A stretch of 48,900 nucleotides of DNA. Origin: JBICIG01 sp043101605 (GTDB lineage: Bacteria; Planctomycetota; Phycisphaerae; Phycisphaerales; UBA1924). A program made the translations under genes and the position numbers. This document shows positions 18,301 through 25,265 of this stretch, one piece after another (the stretch's first letter is position 1; every line of letters starts with the position of its first letter). The DNA lies in NCBI GenBank assembly GCA_043101605.1, contig JBICIG010000103.1:1-48900 (forward strand), given 5' to 3'. The notes below the pieces were generated by a model. That model searched no databases, was not told the origin of the DNA, and saw only the letters and a program-made list of their open reading frames with translations.

Positions 18301-18666
18301 CACCCGCAGCAGCGGCTGCCCCACCGAGCGATTCAGCACCGGCAAAAAGAACACCGGCCCGAGCCCCAACAGCAGCACCCACGCCGGCCACCCCATGAAC
18401 TTGTAAAGGTGGTGCGCGATCACCGCCCCGGCCGGGCCCGCCAGGTTCTCCGCCGACGCGTTCGCCGGATACACGCTGTGCGTCGGCGCATCCCCACGGT
18501 CGTAGCTCGCGGCCGACAGAAGCACGAACGCCCACGCCGCCACCAGCGCCAGCCACGCCGCGCGCGCCGCCGCCGATCGCACCGGGGTCTCCGGCTCTGC
18601 TCGCTTGTTCCTGCCGGCGGCGGATGAGCGTCCACCCCGACCCGACTCCTTTCGGGCACTGGGCAT
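15343..18666 (-). CDS. ftsK: DNA translocase FtsK/SpoIIIE with an extended acidic C-terminal tail
   Basis: The 1107-aa protein is the septal DNA pump that clears chromosome termini during division. Four or so membrane helices lie at about residues 33-190. A charged linker (about 230-340) precedes the alpha/beta motor: SVADVARSLKAVNVRIV, Walker A GTTGSGKS at about 537-544, LVLVDPKMVEMSQF, Walker B IIDELADLMM and ATQRPQANVVTGLIKSN. The winged-helix gamma domain follows (DPLFDRAVEIVLQTKRGSVS to about 875). Unlike usual FtsK, which ends at gamma, about 230 further residues follow. The last 130 are almost pure Asp/Glu with regularly spaced Trp. It is divergent from comM. Confidence 0.93.
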   Translation of the reverse strand: MPSARKESGRGGRSSAAGRNKRAEPETPVRSAAARAAWLALVAAWAFVLLSAASYDRGDAPTHSVYPANASAENLAGPAGAVIAHHLYKFMGWPAWVLLLGLGPVFFLPVLNRSVGQPLLRVAGLVLLTAALCGMNSLLLPTIAPMPDLAGGSLGVVVGSELAARFNVVGSLVWLVLLAAVGAVVAFDRYLILVPKWLWHRAQPAAGKTGAIAGAAAVGTGTAAKRAGGLLAGLSAMIKGRKPVQVRLDDLEDDDRVERPEPAASRGGKERKSRKPARAVEEIDEEALDAESAEYEDDEEAEPLEVKTPKKRRSVRAEDAGEGAENEEDEEGEEDEELPGAPQVFSRDELKAKIAKLPVRFAGSDKQTATEDDLRDIQSVAELKGYKFPGVDLLEEPEENFSAKLESLVREQAENLEAALGEYRIEGEVVGIESGPVITQYDVRLAPGTKVSKLQAVSADVARSLKAVNVRIVANQAGRDTVGIEVPNPTKEKVRLKELMSNRERFGDMKLPMFLGKDAAGDPLIADLTQMPHMLIAGTTGSGKSVCMNTIIMSFLYTKKPNELKLVLVDPKMVEMSQFRDIPHLMCPVVTEMGKAAAILEWACTKMDERYELLAEAGVRDIASYNELEWEELKDAFEPRTPEEEARIPRRLPYMVFIIDELADLMMTNKEVESSIIRIAQKARAVGIHLILATQRPQANVVTGLIKSNMPCRITFKVASGMDSRIVLDQKGGELLLGQGDMLFLSPRSHKVSRAQGTLVDDKEIRRVVRFMRDVAGPTFERQLIQLRSGGSDEERLEATENHSSASLAAAQEDPLFDRAVEIVLQTKRGSVSLLQRRLAIGYTRASRLIDLMGIAGIISEHKGSVARDVMITPEEWEAMKALAEEEARVQRGELFGDAGGARRATLDDEPGQDAFEDDADLDGDLDGELAIGPDDAAAVEVHSRRIDEEPAPWEPMVEIAVPARAVSSAADAPPATGDLESTEPETESPGSEVEPAAALDDEDDDDWDEDEGGDEDWDEDEDDEDDEDWDEDDEEEDDGDEDDEDEEDEDEDEDWVEDGEEDDEEWEEDAEEESDEDSEGWDEEEEFEEGEDDEPLSELRDKPARR
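15393..15668 (-). repeat. Low-complexity Asp/Glu codon repeat encoding the FtsK tail
   Basis: On the + strand this stretch is a degenerate run of cct/cgt/ctc/gtc triplets that reads on the minus strand as GAC, GAG, GAA and GAT codons with periodic TGG. It stays in frame for more than 270 bases and mixes synonymous codons, so it is under protein-level rather than simple DNA-repeat selection, although slippage probably expanded it. Confidence 0.75.
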
Positions 18667-18771
18667 ACGGGCGATCGTATCGGCATCTCGACACCATCGG
18701 CCGCAATGCCGCCCACCGCTCGCGCAACTCCCCCCGAGCCCACACCCCGCCAGGCTCCGCGAAACGCCCTC

Positions 18772-18799
18772 TTGGCATTCGGGGGTCGTTTGGTACCAT
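18772..18799 (+). promoter_or_regulatory. Candidate promoter for comM, possibly giving a leaderless mRNA
   Basis: TTGGCA (18772-18777) and TACCAT (18794-18799) are spaced 16 bases. The expected transcription start, 6-7 bases after the -10 box, coincides with the GTG start codon of comM at 18807. A very similar TTGACG-16-TACCAT element precedes the gene at 26537. Consensus-based prediction. Confidence 0.4.
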
Positions 18800-18806
18800 T
18801 CCCGCC

Positions 18807-20333
18807 GTGCTCGCCCGACTCCATTCCGGCCTGCTCCAGGGCATCGACGCCTCGCCGTGCGAGGTCGAGATCGACATCAACGACAAGGACATCGCCACGC
18901 GCCGCGTCGTCGGGCTCCCCGACGCCGCCGTCCACGAGTCCCTCGAACGCGTCGAGGCCGCCCTGCTCAACTCGGGCTACGCCTTCCCCGCCGGCCGCAC
19001 CCTTATCAACCTCGCCCCGGCCGATGTCCGCAAGGAAGGCCCTGCTTACGACCTGCCCATCGCCGTCGGCCTGCTCATCAACGCCGGCGTCATCGACCTC
19101 AACCGCCTCGAAGGCATCAACCCCCAGCGATTCATCATCGCCGGCGAACTCGCCCTCGACGGCCGCGTCCGCCCCATCCGCGGTGCCATCGCGCTCGCCG
19201 CCATGGCCCGCGACCAGGGCATGCAGGGCATCATTCTCCCCCAGGCCAACGCCCGCGAAGCGGCGATCGTCCAGGACATCGAGGTGCTGGGCGTCGCCAC
19301 CCTCGCCCAACTCGTCGGCATCTGCAACGGGCAACTCCCGCCCGAGTTCGAGCCCCCGCCCGATGTCGCCGGGCTCCTCGCCACCGCCACCCCGCCCGTC
19401 GACTTCGCCGAGGTCCGCGGGCAGGAAGCCGTCAAGCGCGCGATCGTTGTCGCCGCCGCCGGCTCGCACAACCTGCTCATGATCGGGCCCGCCGGATCAG
19501 GCAAAACCATGATGGCCAAGGCGCTCCCCGGCGTCCTTCCGCCGCTGACCCCCAACGAAGCGATCGAACTCACCCGCATCTACTCCTCCGCCGGCAAGCT
19601 CGAGGAGGGACAGGGGCTCGTCGCCACCCGCCCCGTGCGCACGCCGCACCACACTTCTTCAAGCGCCTCCATCGTCGGCGGGGGCATCGTCCCCAAGCCC
19701 GGCGAGATCTCCCTCGCCCACCACGGCGTCCTCTTCCTCGACGAACTCCCCGAGTTCCCGCGCCAGGTCCTCGAAACCCTCCGCCAACCCCTCGAGGACC
19801 ATGTCGTCACCATCGCCCGGGCGCGCGCCACGCTGAAGTTCCCCGCCAGCTTCATGCTCGTCGCCGCGATGAACCCCACCCCCAAAGGCAGCAAGGATCC
19901 GGGCGAGGCCGGGCAGCGCGCGATGGACCGATACCTTTCCCGCCTGAGCGGGCCATTGCTCGACCGCATCGACCTCCATGTCGAAGCCCCCGCCGTCCCG
20001 TTCGCCAAGCTCCGGAGCGAGCGAGCGGGCGCCTCGACCGCCGAGCTGCGCGAGCAGGTCCTCGCCGCGCGGGGGCGCTCCAGCCGCCGCCAGGGCGCCG
20101 ACACACCCAACGCCCGCCTGAGGGGCAAGCAACTCGACGAACTCGCCCCGATGACAAGCCAGGCGAGCGCCATCCTCGGGCAGGCGCTGACCGAACTCGG
20201 GCTGTCGGCCCGCGCCTACGACAAGATCCGCCGCGTCGCGCGCACCATCGCCGACCTGACCGGCGACGATGTCCTCGAAGTCGCCCACATCGCCGAGGCG
20301 ATCTCGTACCGCCTGCTTGATCGCAACCGCTGA
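18807..20333 (+). CDS. comM: YifB/ComM family Mg-chelatase-like AAA+ ATPase
   Basis: The 508-aa protein starts at GTG 18807 (VLARLHSGLLQGIDASPCEVE), which restores the canonical family N-terminus; the upstream open frame is non-conserved. An N-terminal Lon-protease-like/ChlI domain (VVGLPDAAVHESLERVEAAL, INLAPADVRKEGPAYDLPIA) is followed by the AAA+ core: GPAGSGKTMMAK near residue 228, GEISLAHHGVLFLDELPEF and MLVAAMNPTPKG. The C-terminal domain ends QASAILGQALTELGLSARAYDKI. ComM is a hexameric helicase that promotes branch migration when incoming single strands integrate during natural transformation. In most bacteria its role is inferred from this. It is divergent from ftsK. Confidence 0.92.
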   Translation: MLARLHSGLLQGIDASPCEVEIDINDKDIATRRVVGLPDAAVHESLERVEAALLNSGYAFPAGRTLINLAPADVRKEGPAYDLPIAVGLLINAGVIDLNRLEGINPQRFIIAGELALDGRVRPIRGAIALAAMARDQGMQGIILPQANAREAAIVQDIEVLGVATLAQLVGICNGQLPPEFEPPPDVAGLLATATPPVDFAEVRGQEAVKRAIVVAAAGSHNLLMIGPAGSGKTMMAKALPGVLPPLTPNEAIELTRIYSSAGKLEEGQGLVATRPVRTPHHTSSSASIVGGGIVPKPGEISLAHHGVLFLDELPEFPRQVLETLRQPLEDHVVTIARARATLKFPASFMLVAAMNPTPKGSKDPGEAGQRAMDRYLSRLSGPLLDRIDLHVEAPAVPFAKLRSERAGASTAELREQVLAARGRSSRRQGADTPNARLRGKQLDELAPMTSQASAILGQALTELGLSARAYDKIRRVARTIADLTGDDVLEVAHIAEAISYRLLDRNR

Positions 20334-20657
20334 TCGCCCGCGCTCCGCCCGCCAAACTCTGACGCCCACCCGGGCCCCTCCCTCGAACCAGCCGTTGCGG
20401 GCAGGACTCAACACGCCCGAGAACGCCGAATCGGCGCGCATCGGAAGACTACTCGGACGCGTGCCGAGCGATTTCCCGCCGCACCACCCGCAGCTTCCGC
20501 ACACGCACCACCGCAAACCACGCCCGGCAGGTGCGTGCGCTGGCGGCCCGCCCGGCTCGGGGCATGCTTGACCCAGCGACGCGAGGGCAACCGTCCAGAC
20601 CGTCGCGATCAAGGACCGCGGGAATCTCCCGCAGACAGTTGAAGAAAGGAACTTGGC
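20334..20657 (+). other. Non-coding gap of 324 bases
   Basis: No convincing gene or RNA is seen. The last 30 bases hold the ribosome binding site (GAAAGGAACTTGGC) of the downstream secreted-protein gene, and its promoter presumably lies here, but no clear -35/-10 pair stands out. Confidence 0.5.
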
Positions 20658-21335
20658 ATGCGATGGAACCTCGCTGCGTGCGCAGCCGCGCTGTCGGTCT
20701 GCGCCTCGATCTCCCCCGCCGACATCACCGTCACCACCGACCGCTCCGCGTTCGACGCCTTCCTCGCCGGCATGCCCGGGCTGAAGGTCGAGAGCTTCGA
20801 GGATCGCAACGAGGACACCAGCCTCACGCTGACCGGGCTCTCCCACACCGACTACACCATCACCCCCGACCACACCCTCGGCGTCTTTGAGGGCTTCGTG
20901 GAAGGTCACTTCGCGACGCACGGCAACATGCATGTCGCGTTCTCGGGTGTCGTGCTCGGTCCGCCCAACGATTCGCCCGTCGACACCGTCCGCATCGACC
21001 TGACGAACCCGACCAACCGCTTCGCGATGAGCATCACCGACTGGGGCGATCACGGCGAGGGCGACCTGTACCTCACCACCGAGACCGGCGTCCCCACGCT
21101 CGCCCCGGCCGTGCCCGTGCTGATCGCCAGCGTGCCCCCGGCCCGCGCCAGCGGCGACCTGTTCTTCGTCATGATCGAGACCGACACCCCGTTCACGAGC
21201 GTCGTGATCAACAGCGCCACCGCCGGCGACGGGTGGGGTCTCGATGAGATGGCGTATTCGACGCCGATCCCCGCTCCCGCGACCGCCGCGCTCCTCCCGC
21301 TCGGGCTCGGGCTCGCCGCCCGCCGCCGCCGCTGA
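20658..21335 (+). CDS. Secreted protein with PEP-CTERM-like sorting tail
   Basis: This gene encodes 225 aa starting at ATG 20658 after GAAAGGA. A signal peptide (MRWNLAACAAALSVCASIS) ends near residue 21. The middle is a beta-rich domain without recognised catalytic residues, reminiscent of the carbohydrate- or lectin-like domains commonly attached to PEP-CTERM tails (SFEDRNEDTSLTLTGLS, VRIDLTNPTNRFAMSITDWG). The C-terminus is PIPAPATAALL, a hydrophobic segment and ARRRR, a variant of the exosortase PEP-CTERM signal with PAPA in place of VPEP. It is probably exported and cleaved or anchored by an exosortase or archaeosortase-type enzyme that is not in this window. Specific function unknown. 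Confidence 0.75.
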   Translation: MRWNLAACAAALSVCASISPADITVTTDRSAFDAFLAGMPGLKVESFEDRNEDTSLTLTGLSHTDYTITPDHTLGVFEGFVEGHFATHGNMHVAFSGVVLGPPNDSPVDTVRIDLTNPTNRFAMSITDWGDHGEGDLYLTTETGVPTLAPAVPVLIASVPPARASGDLFFVMIETDTPFTSVVINSATAGDGWGLDEMAYSTPIPAPATAALLPLGLGLAARRRR

Positions 21336-21342
21336 TCGAACA

Positions 21343-21376
21343 CCGCCCGGCTCGCCGTGCAAATCGAGCCGGGCGG
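21343..21376 (+). terminator. Hairpin terminator
   Basis: CCGCCCGGCTCG and CGAGCCGGGCGG form a perfect 12-bp stem with a 10-base loop, seven bases after the stop codon of the PEP-CTERM-like gene, followed by CTCCTCTCC. Confidence 0.65.
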
Positions 21377-21482
21377 CTCCTCTCCGAACCCTCCTCCGAC
21401 CACTCCACGGTCCATCCATGCCGACCGGCGCCGGGATCCTTGCCCGGCGTCGGTCATTTCCTGCGCGCACAATGTCTGAAGG

Positions 21483-21498
21483 TGTTCCTCGTGGAACA
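21483..21498. promoter_or_regulatory. parS-like site, one mismatch
   Basis: TGTTCCTCGTGGAACA differs at one base from the perfect palindrome TGTTCCACGTGGAACA found at 37531-37546. parS is the ParB-binding centromere that clusters near the replication origin. This copy lies about 1.8 kb past the dnaA stop codon, on the opposite side of dnaA from the perfect copy. The broken CACGTG core may weaken binding. Confidence 0.5.
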
Positions 21499-21526
21499 TG
21501 GATACGGCCCGTGCGCGCACAAACAA

Positions 21527-21544
21527 GCCCGGCGATCGCCGGGC
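21527..21544 (-). terminator. Hairpin terminator of rpmB
   Basis: GCCCGGCGATCGCCGGGC is a perfect 18-base palindrome (7-bp stem with GATC loop). On the minus strand it is followed by TTGTTTGTGCGC. It lies about 90 bases beyond the stop of rpmB. Confidence 0.65.
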
Positions 21545-21636
21545 CTGCGTGAGTTCAAATCAGATGATCGGACGGGCGATCAGCCCCCCAACTCGAGAAG
21601 CTGCCGAGAAGCGGCCCAGAAGTGGCCGAGAACAGG

Positions 21637-21960
21637 TCAGTCCTGTTCCTTCTGCTGCCGGGTGTAGCCGTACTTCCGCTTGAGGGGCTTGACGACCAGG
21701 CCCGAGCGGATCGCCTTGGTCGAGACGCGGACGCGCTTGGACTGACGCACGGGCTCGCCGTTGGCGTCGAGCACCACATTCCCCTCGCCGTCGAGCTTCT
21801 CGACGAGGCAGTTGACCTTGTGCAGGTTCGGACGGAAGGTGCGGCGGGTGATGCCGGTGGGCTTGAGGCCGAAGCCGCCCTTGGTGATCTTCTGCCCGCG
21901 GTAGGTCCGCGTCTTGCCGAAGGTCGTCTTCTTCCCGGTGTAATGGCACTCGTAGGGCAT
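21637..21960 (-). CDS. rpmB: 50S ribosomal protein bL28
   Basis: The 107-aa protein starts at ATG 21960 (MPYECHYTGKKTTFGKTRTY) with GAGGTG upstream. Family features are the Cys-x-x-Thr-Gly-Lys start, GITRRTFRPNLHKVNC and a basic C-terminal half (VRVSTKAIRSGLVVKPLKRKY). It is longer than the 78-residue E. coli protein because of an acidic insert (DGEGNVVLDANGEPVRQ) and a C-terminal extension, which is common in some phyla. L28 sits near the E site of the large subunit. rpmG (L33), its frequent neighbour, is absent. It follows the DegT gene by 92 bases on the same strand. Confidence 0.85.
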   Translation of the reverse strand: MPYECHYTGKKTTFGKTRTYRGQKITKGGFGLKPTGITRRTFRPNLHKVNCLVEKLDGEGNVVLDANGEPVRQSKRVRVSTKAIRSGLVVKPLKRKYGYTRQQKEQD

Positions 21961-22052
21961 CTGGCACCTCGCTCGAACTCTGGACAAACCCGCCGGGCGG
22001 TCCCGGCAGGGCCGGAATACTAGCCCCCTCGGGCGGACGGGCAAGCGGGCGT

Positions 22053-23225
22053 TCACCCCCGGCTGAGCTGCTCGCGGGAGATCATGAGCTCCAGCGTCTG
22101 GCACACCAGGTCGATCTCTCGCGGCATCAGCCGCCCGTGGAAGGGCAGCGCGATCGTCCGCTGGCTGACCGACTCGGCGATCGGGAAGCTCCCCGGGGCG
22201 AACCCGAGCTTGCGGTAGGGGGGCTGGAGGTGGATGCAGGGGAAGTAGGGGGCCGCTCCGATCTCGTGGTTCCGCAGCCCCCGGATGATCCGGTCCCGCT
22301 CCTCGCCCGAGTACCCGGTCGTCAGCCGGACGACGAAGACGAACCAACTCATGACCGACCCCTCGTCGACCGTCGGGAGGACGAGTTCGGTCTGGCCCAT
22401 CAGCCGCGCGAGGTAGGTCTCGGCGACGCGTCGGCGGGCGTCGAGGATGCGGTCGAAGCGGCGCATCTGTCCCACGCCGATCGCCGCCTGGATCTCGCTG
22501 AGCCGGTAGTTGTACCCCACGCGATCGTGCGCCAGCCACGAGCCGGTGTTGGTGCTGCCCGGGGTGGGCGAGGCACTGGGCACCGCCCGGCCCTGGTTGC
22601 GCAGGCTCCGGCAGGCGTCGGCGAGGCGCTCGTCGTCGGTGACGAGCATCCCCCCCTCGCCCGTGGTGATCTGCTTGTTGGGGTAGAACCCGAAGACCCC
22701 GACGCGCCCGAACGACCCGCAGGGCCGCTTGGCGAGCGAAGACCCCAGCGCCTCGCAGCAGTCCTCGATGAGCGGGATCTCGTGGTGGGCGGCGATGGAG
22801 GCGTACTGGTCCATGTACGCCGGGTTCCCGAACGCCTCGACCGCGAGGATCGCCTTGGTCCGGTCGGTGATCGCCGACTCGACCTTGGACGGGTCCATGT
22901 TCAGCGTCCTTGGGCAGATGTCCACAAAGACGGGCTTGGCCCCGACATAGAGGATCGCGTTGGACGACGCGATGAAGGAGAAGGGCGTGGTGACGACCTC
23001 ATCGCCCGGCCCGATGCCCAGCGCCAGCAGGGCAAGGTGGAGCCCGGCCGTCCCGCTCGAGACCGCCACGGCGTGGCGCGTTCCCGCGCGGGACGCGACG
23101 AGCGTCTCGAACTCGTCCTGCATCGGCCCGAGCGAGAGCCGACCCGTGCGCAGGACTTCCACGACGAGTTGTTCCTCCAGCGCGGAGAGATCGGGGCGGC
23201 TCAGGGGGATCTCGGTGTCGGACAT
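22053..23225 (-). CDS. DegT/DnrJ/EryC1/StrS family sugar aminotransferase
   Basis: The 390-aa PLP enzyme transfers an amino group to a keto-sugar nucleotide. It starts at ATG 23225 (MSDTEIPLSRPDLSALEEQL). Family features: VAVSSGTAGLHLALLALGIGPGDEV, PFSFIASSNAILYVGAKPVFVDI, LIEDCCEALGSS, the PLP lysine in FYPNKQITTGEGG (about residue 185) and NYRLSEIQAAIG. It probably works with the 4,6-dehydratase at 6340 and the Gfo/Idh enzyme type of pathway to make amino sugars for LPS or glycans, although these genes are not clustered. It lies 57 bases after dnaA on the same strand. Confidence 0.9.
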   Translation of the reverse strand: MSDTEIPLSRPDLSALEEQLVVEVLRTGRLSLGPMQDEFETLVASRAGTRHAVAVSSGTAGLHLALLALGIGPGDEVVTTPFSFIASSNAILYVGAKPVFVDICPRTLNMDPSKVESAITDRTKAILAVEAFGNPAYMDQYASIAAHHEIPLIEDCCEALGSSLAKRPCGSFGRVGVFGFYPNKQITTGEGGMLVTDDERLADACRSLRNQGRAVPSASPTPGSTNTGSWLAHDRVGYNYRLSEIQAAIGVGQMRRFDRILDARRRVAETYLARLMGQTELVLPTVDEGSVMSWFVFVVRLTTGYSGEERDRIIRGLRNHEIGAAPYFPCIHLQPPYRKLGFAPGSFPIAESVSQRTIALPFHGRLMPREIDLVCQTLELMISREQLSRG

Positions 23226-23282
23226 GGCGGCTCCGCGTGCGGGGTTCGCCTGAGCGTAGACGGGTTCGGGCGACGCCGCGAT

Positions 23283-24797
23283 CTAGCGGGCCAGGCACGC
23301 CAGTTCGTGTTCGAGTTGCTCGGCGAGCAGGGACAGGGTCATCGCCTGCCCGAGGGCGGGGAGTTCGGCCTGCTCGCCCGCGGCGATCTGCGCCTGGATC
23401 CGCTTGAGGGCCGTGATGACGCTCGAGTGATTCGGGCGGTTCATGGCGCGGGCGATCTCGGGGAAGCTGGCGCGGGTCCGCTTGCGGGCGAGCAGCACGG
23501 TCAGGGCGCGGGCGAGCACGACCTCGCGCGAGCGCCGGTTGGAGGCGTACTCCTCGTGGGAAACCTCCAGGCGGGCGCACACCACGCGGATGATCTCCTC
23601 GACGCGCAGAGGCCGCGCCGATCGGGCGGGCGAATCCGTGCCCAGCCCGAGCGCGGCACGAACGAGGGCGGCGCTCCCCGCGGCGCCCTTGGAGGAGAGA
23701 TCGGGCATCAGCCGGGCCGCGGCGACGACCTTGGTGACCAGGCCCTCGAGGTCGCGCATCGACGGCGCCCCGCCGCGGGCGGCGGCCATGGCCCGGGCGT
23801 GTTCGGAGAGCATCCCGGCGGCCTGTTCATCGAGATCGAGCCCGCGACGCTTGGCCATCGCCTGGGCGACGCGTCGGCGGAGGTCATCGTCGGGCGGGCT
23901 CAGCTCGACCAGCGCGCCCGAGAGGAACCGCGAGATCAGCGCCTCGCTGAAGCGCCCGATCTCCGAGGGATGCTCGTCGGACGCGAGCGCGACGAGCTTG
24001 CCCTCGAGGTCCAGCGCGTCGAAGGTGTGGAGCAGTTCGGCCTGCGTGGCTTTCTTGCTGCGGAGGAAGTGGACATCGTCGATGCAGAGCATGTCGGCCG
24101 AGCGGAAGCGTCGGCGGAACTCGTCGAGCGTGCGGTCCTTCATCGCCGACAGGAACGCGTTGGTGAACGCCTCGGCGGTGATGATGCGGACGACGGCGCC
24201 GCGGCGCGACGCGCGGAACTGCTCTGCGAGCCCCTGGAGCAGGTGCGTCTTGCCCAGCCCGCACCCGCCATGGATGAACAGCGGGCAGAAGCGGGTGTCG
24301 CCCTCGGCGACGCGGGTGGCGGCGCTGAACGCGAGCCGGTTGGACTCGCCGACGATGAACTCGTCGAGGCGGTAGCGCAGGGCGCGGGGGGCCGGTCGGG
24401 CGCGGAGCCGGGGCTCGGCGGGTCGGCCGGCGGCGCGGCCCGGAGCCGAACGGGCGCGGGACTTGGAGCCGGTGAACTCCGACTCATCGACCCGGAAGCG
24501 GACCGAGCGGACGCGCGGCGCATCGGTGCGCGCCCCGGAGGGTTCGGCGTCGATGCCGGCGGCCCGTCGCAGCGCGGGCCCGAACCGGCGATCGATCAAC
24601 CCCGCCATGAAGTCGGTCGGGACGGTGACCTCGAGGGATCCATCCTGGATCGCCAGCCTTGCCATGGGACCGAAGTACCGTCGGCAGGGCTCGTCGCCGA
24701 GCTCGCGCTGGAGCTCGTCGAGGATCGTGTCGACGCCGTGGGCGTCGCGATCGTGATTCCGTTCGGGCAGGGCACCGTGGTGAACCGCATACTGCAC
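23283..24797 (-). CDS. dnaA: Chromosomal replication initiator protein DnaA
   Basis: The protein is 504 aa from GTG 24797 (VQYAVHHGALPERNHD), which has AAGGAAGG eight bases upstream; no better start exists. Domain I is at about 20-85 (LDELQRELGDEPCRRYFGPM), then an Arg/Ala-rich linker. The AAA+ domain carries Walker A GGCGLGKTHLL near 176-186, Walker B CIDDVHFL near 238 and sensor region SDEHPSEIGRFSEAL. Domain IV has a helix-turn-helix ending PEIARAMNRPNHSSVITALKRI. The usual DnaA signature is GGRDHTTVxHA, so Asp, both Thr and His are replaced; this suggests altered DnaA-box recognition. The upstream 468 bases look like an origin. Confidence 0.93.
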   Translation of the reverse strand: MQYAVHHGALPERNHDRDAHGVDTILDELQRELGDEPCRRYFGPMARLAIQDGSLEVTVPTDFMAGLIDRRFGPALRRAAGIDAEPSGARTDAPRVRSVRFRVDESEFTGSKSRARSAPGRAAGRPAEPRLRARPAPRALRYRLDEFIVGESNRLAFSAATRVAEGDTRFCPLFIHGGCGLGKTHLLQGLAEQFRASRRGAVVRIITAEAFTNAFLSAMKDRTLDEFRRRFRSADMLCIDDVHFLRSKKATQAELLHTFDALDLEGKLVALASDEHPSEIGRFSEALISRFLSGALVELSPPDDDLRRRVAQAMAKRRGLDLDEQAAGMLSEHARAMAAARGGAPSMRDLEGLVTKVVAAARLMPDLSSKGAAGSAALVRAALGLGTDSPARSARPLRVEEIIRVVCARLEVSHEEYASNRRSREVVLARALTVLLARKRTRASFPEIARAMNRPNHSSVITALKRIQAQIAAGEQAELPALGQAMTLSLLAEQLEHELACLAR

Positions 24798-25265
24798 GGG
24801 GAGGACCTTCCTTGGCAAGCCGTTCCCCCGGGGCGGGGCGCGCACCGATCGCGCCGCTGAGGATCCCGCCTCGGCGTTGGTGTGACCAAGAGTCCGTTCT
24901 CTCCGGTGAGGCGTCCTCTCTCTCCGCCCATCCGAGGCGGCGCGCTAAGACTCTCCCGGCGGTGCCGGTCGGTCCGCGGCGACGAATCGGATGAAGAGAG
25001 TGTCGCAGGTCCTCTGCGAGCCTCACTGCCCGTCCTGGGCGGCGAGGGGTGAGGGTAGAGGTCGCCCGCAAAGCCCGCAACGAGGAACGATCTCGCCGAT
25101 TCGTCCACACCACAAGTGGTGGTCTTGTTTCCAAGGGTTTACAGGCTGGAAAAAAAAGAAATCCACGCCCTCCCGCCGCGCTGCACACAAGCTGTGCAAA
25201 AGACCTTCATGCTTCCATAACCCTTGCTGAATGCAGCGCTGATCGGATCGCCCGGGAAAGCCCGG
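24798..25265. other. Candidate chromosomal replication origin (oriC) upstream of dnaA
   Basis: This is the 468-base non-coding region between dnaA and the GNAT gene. The part 25090-25231 is AT-rich compared with everything around it and holds an A8 tract (GGAAAAAAAAGAAATCC, about 25147-25163). TTTTGCACA on the minus strand (25193-25201) matches the relaxed DnaA box TTWTNCACA, and TCGTCCACA (25102-25110) has two mismatches. Two inverted repeats are present: CACCAC-AA-GTGGTG (25108-25121) and TGCACA-CAAGC-TGTGCA (25182-25198). The rest probably holds the dnaA promoter. Origin assignment rests on position, composition and the flanking parS sites. Confidence 0.5.

Noticed and set aside
15304..18627. 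A 1107-codon + strand frame opposite ftsK
   Set aside because: Leu/Arg/His-rich mirror of the FtsK codons; the minus strand carries all FtsK motifs.
22137..24860. A 907-codon + strand frame spanning the DegT and dnaA genes
   Set aside because: It crosses two unrelated genes in antisense register and has no recognisable domain.
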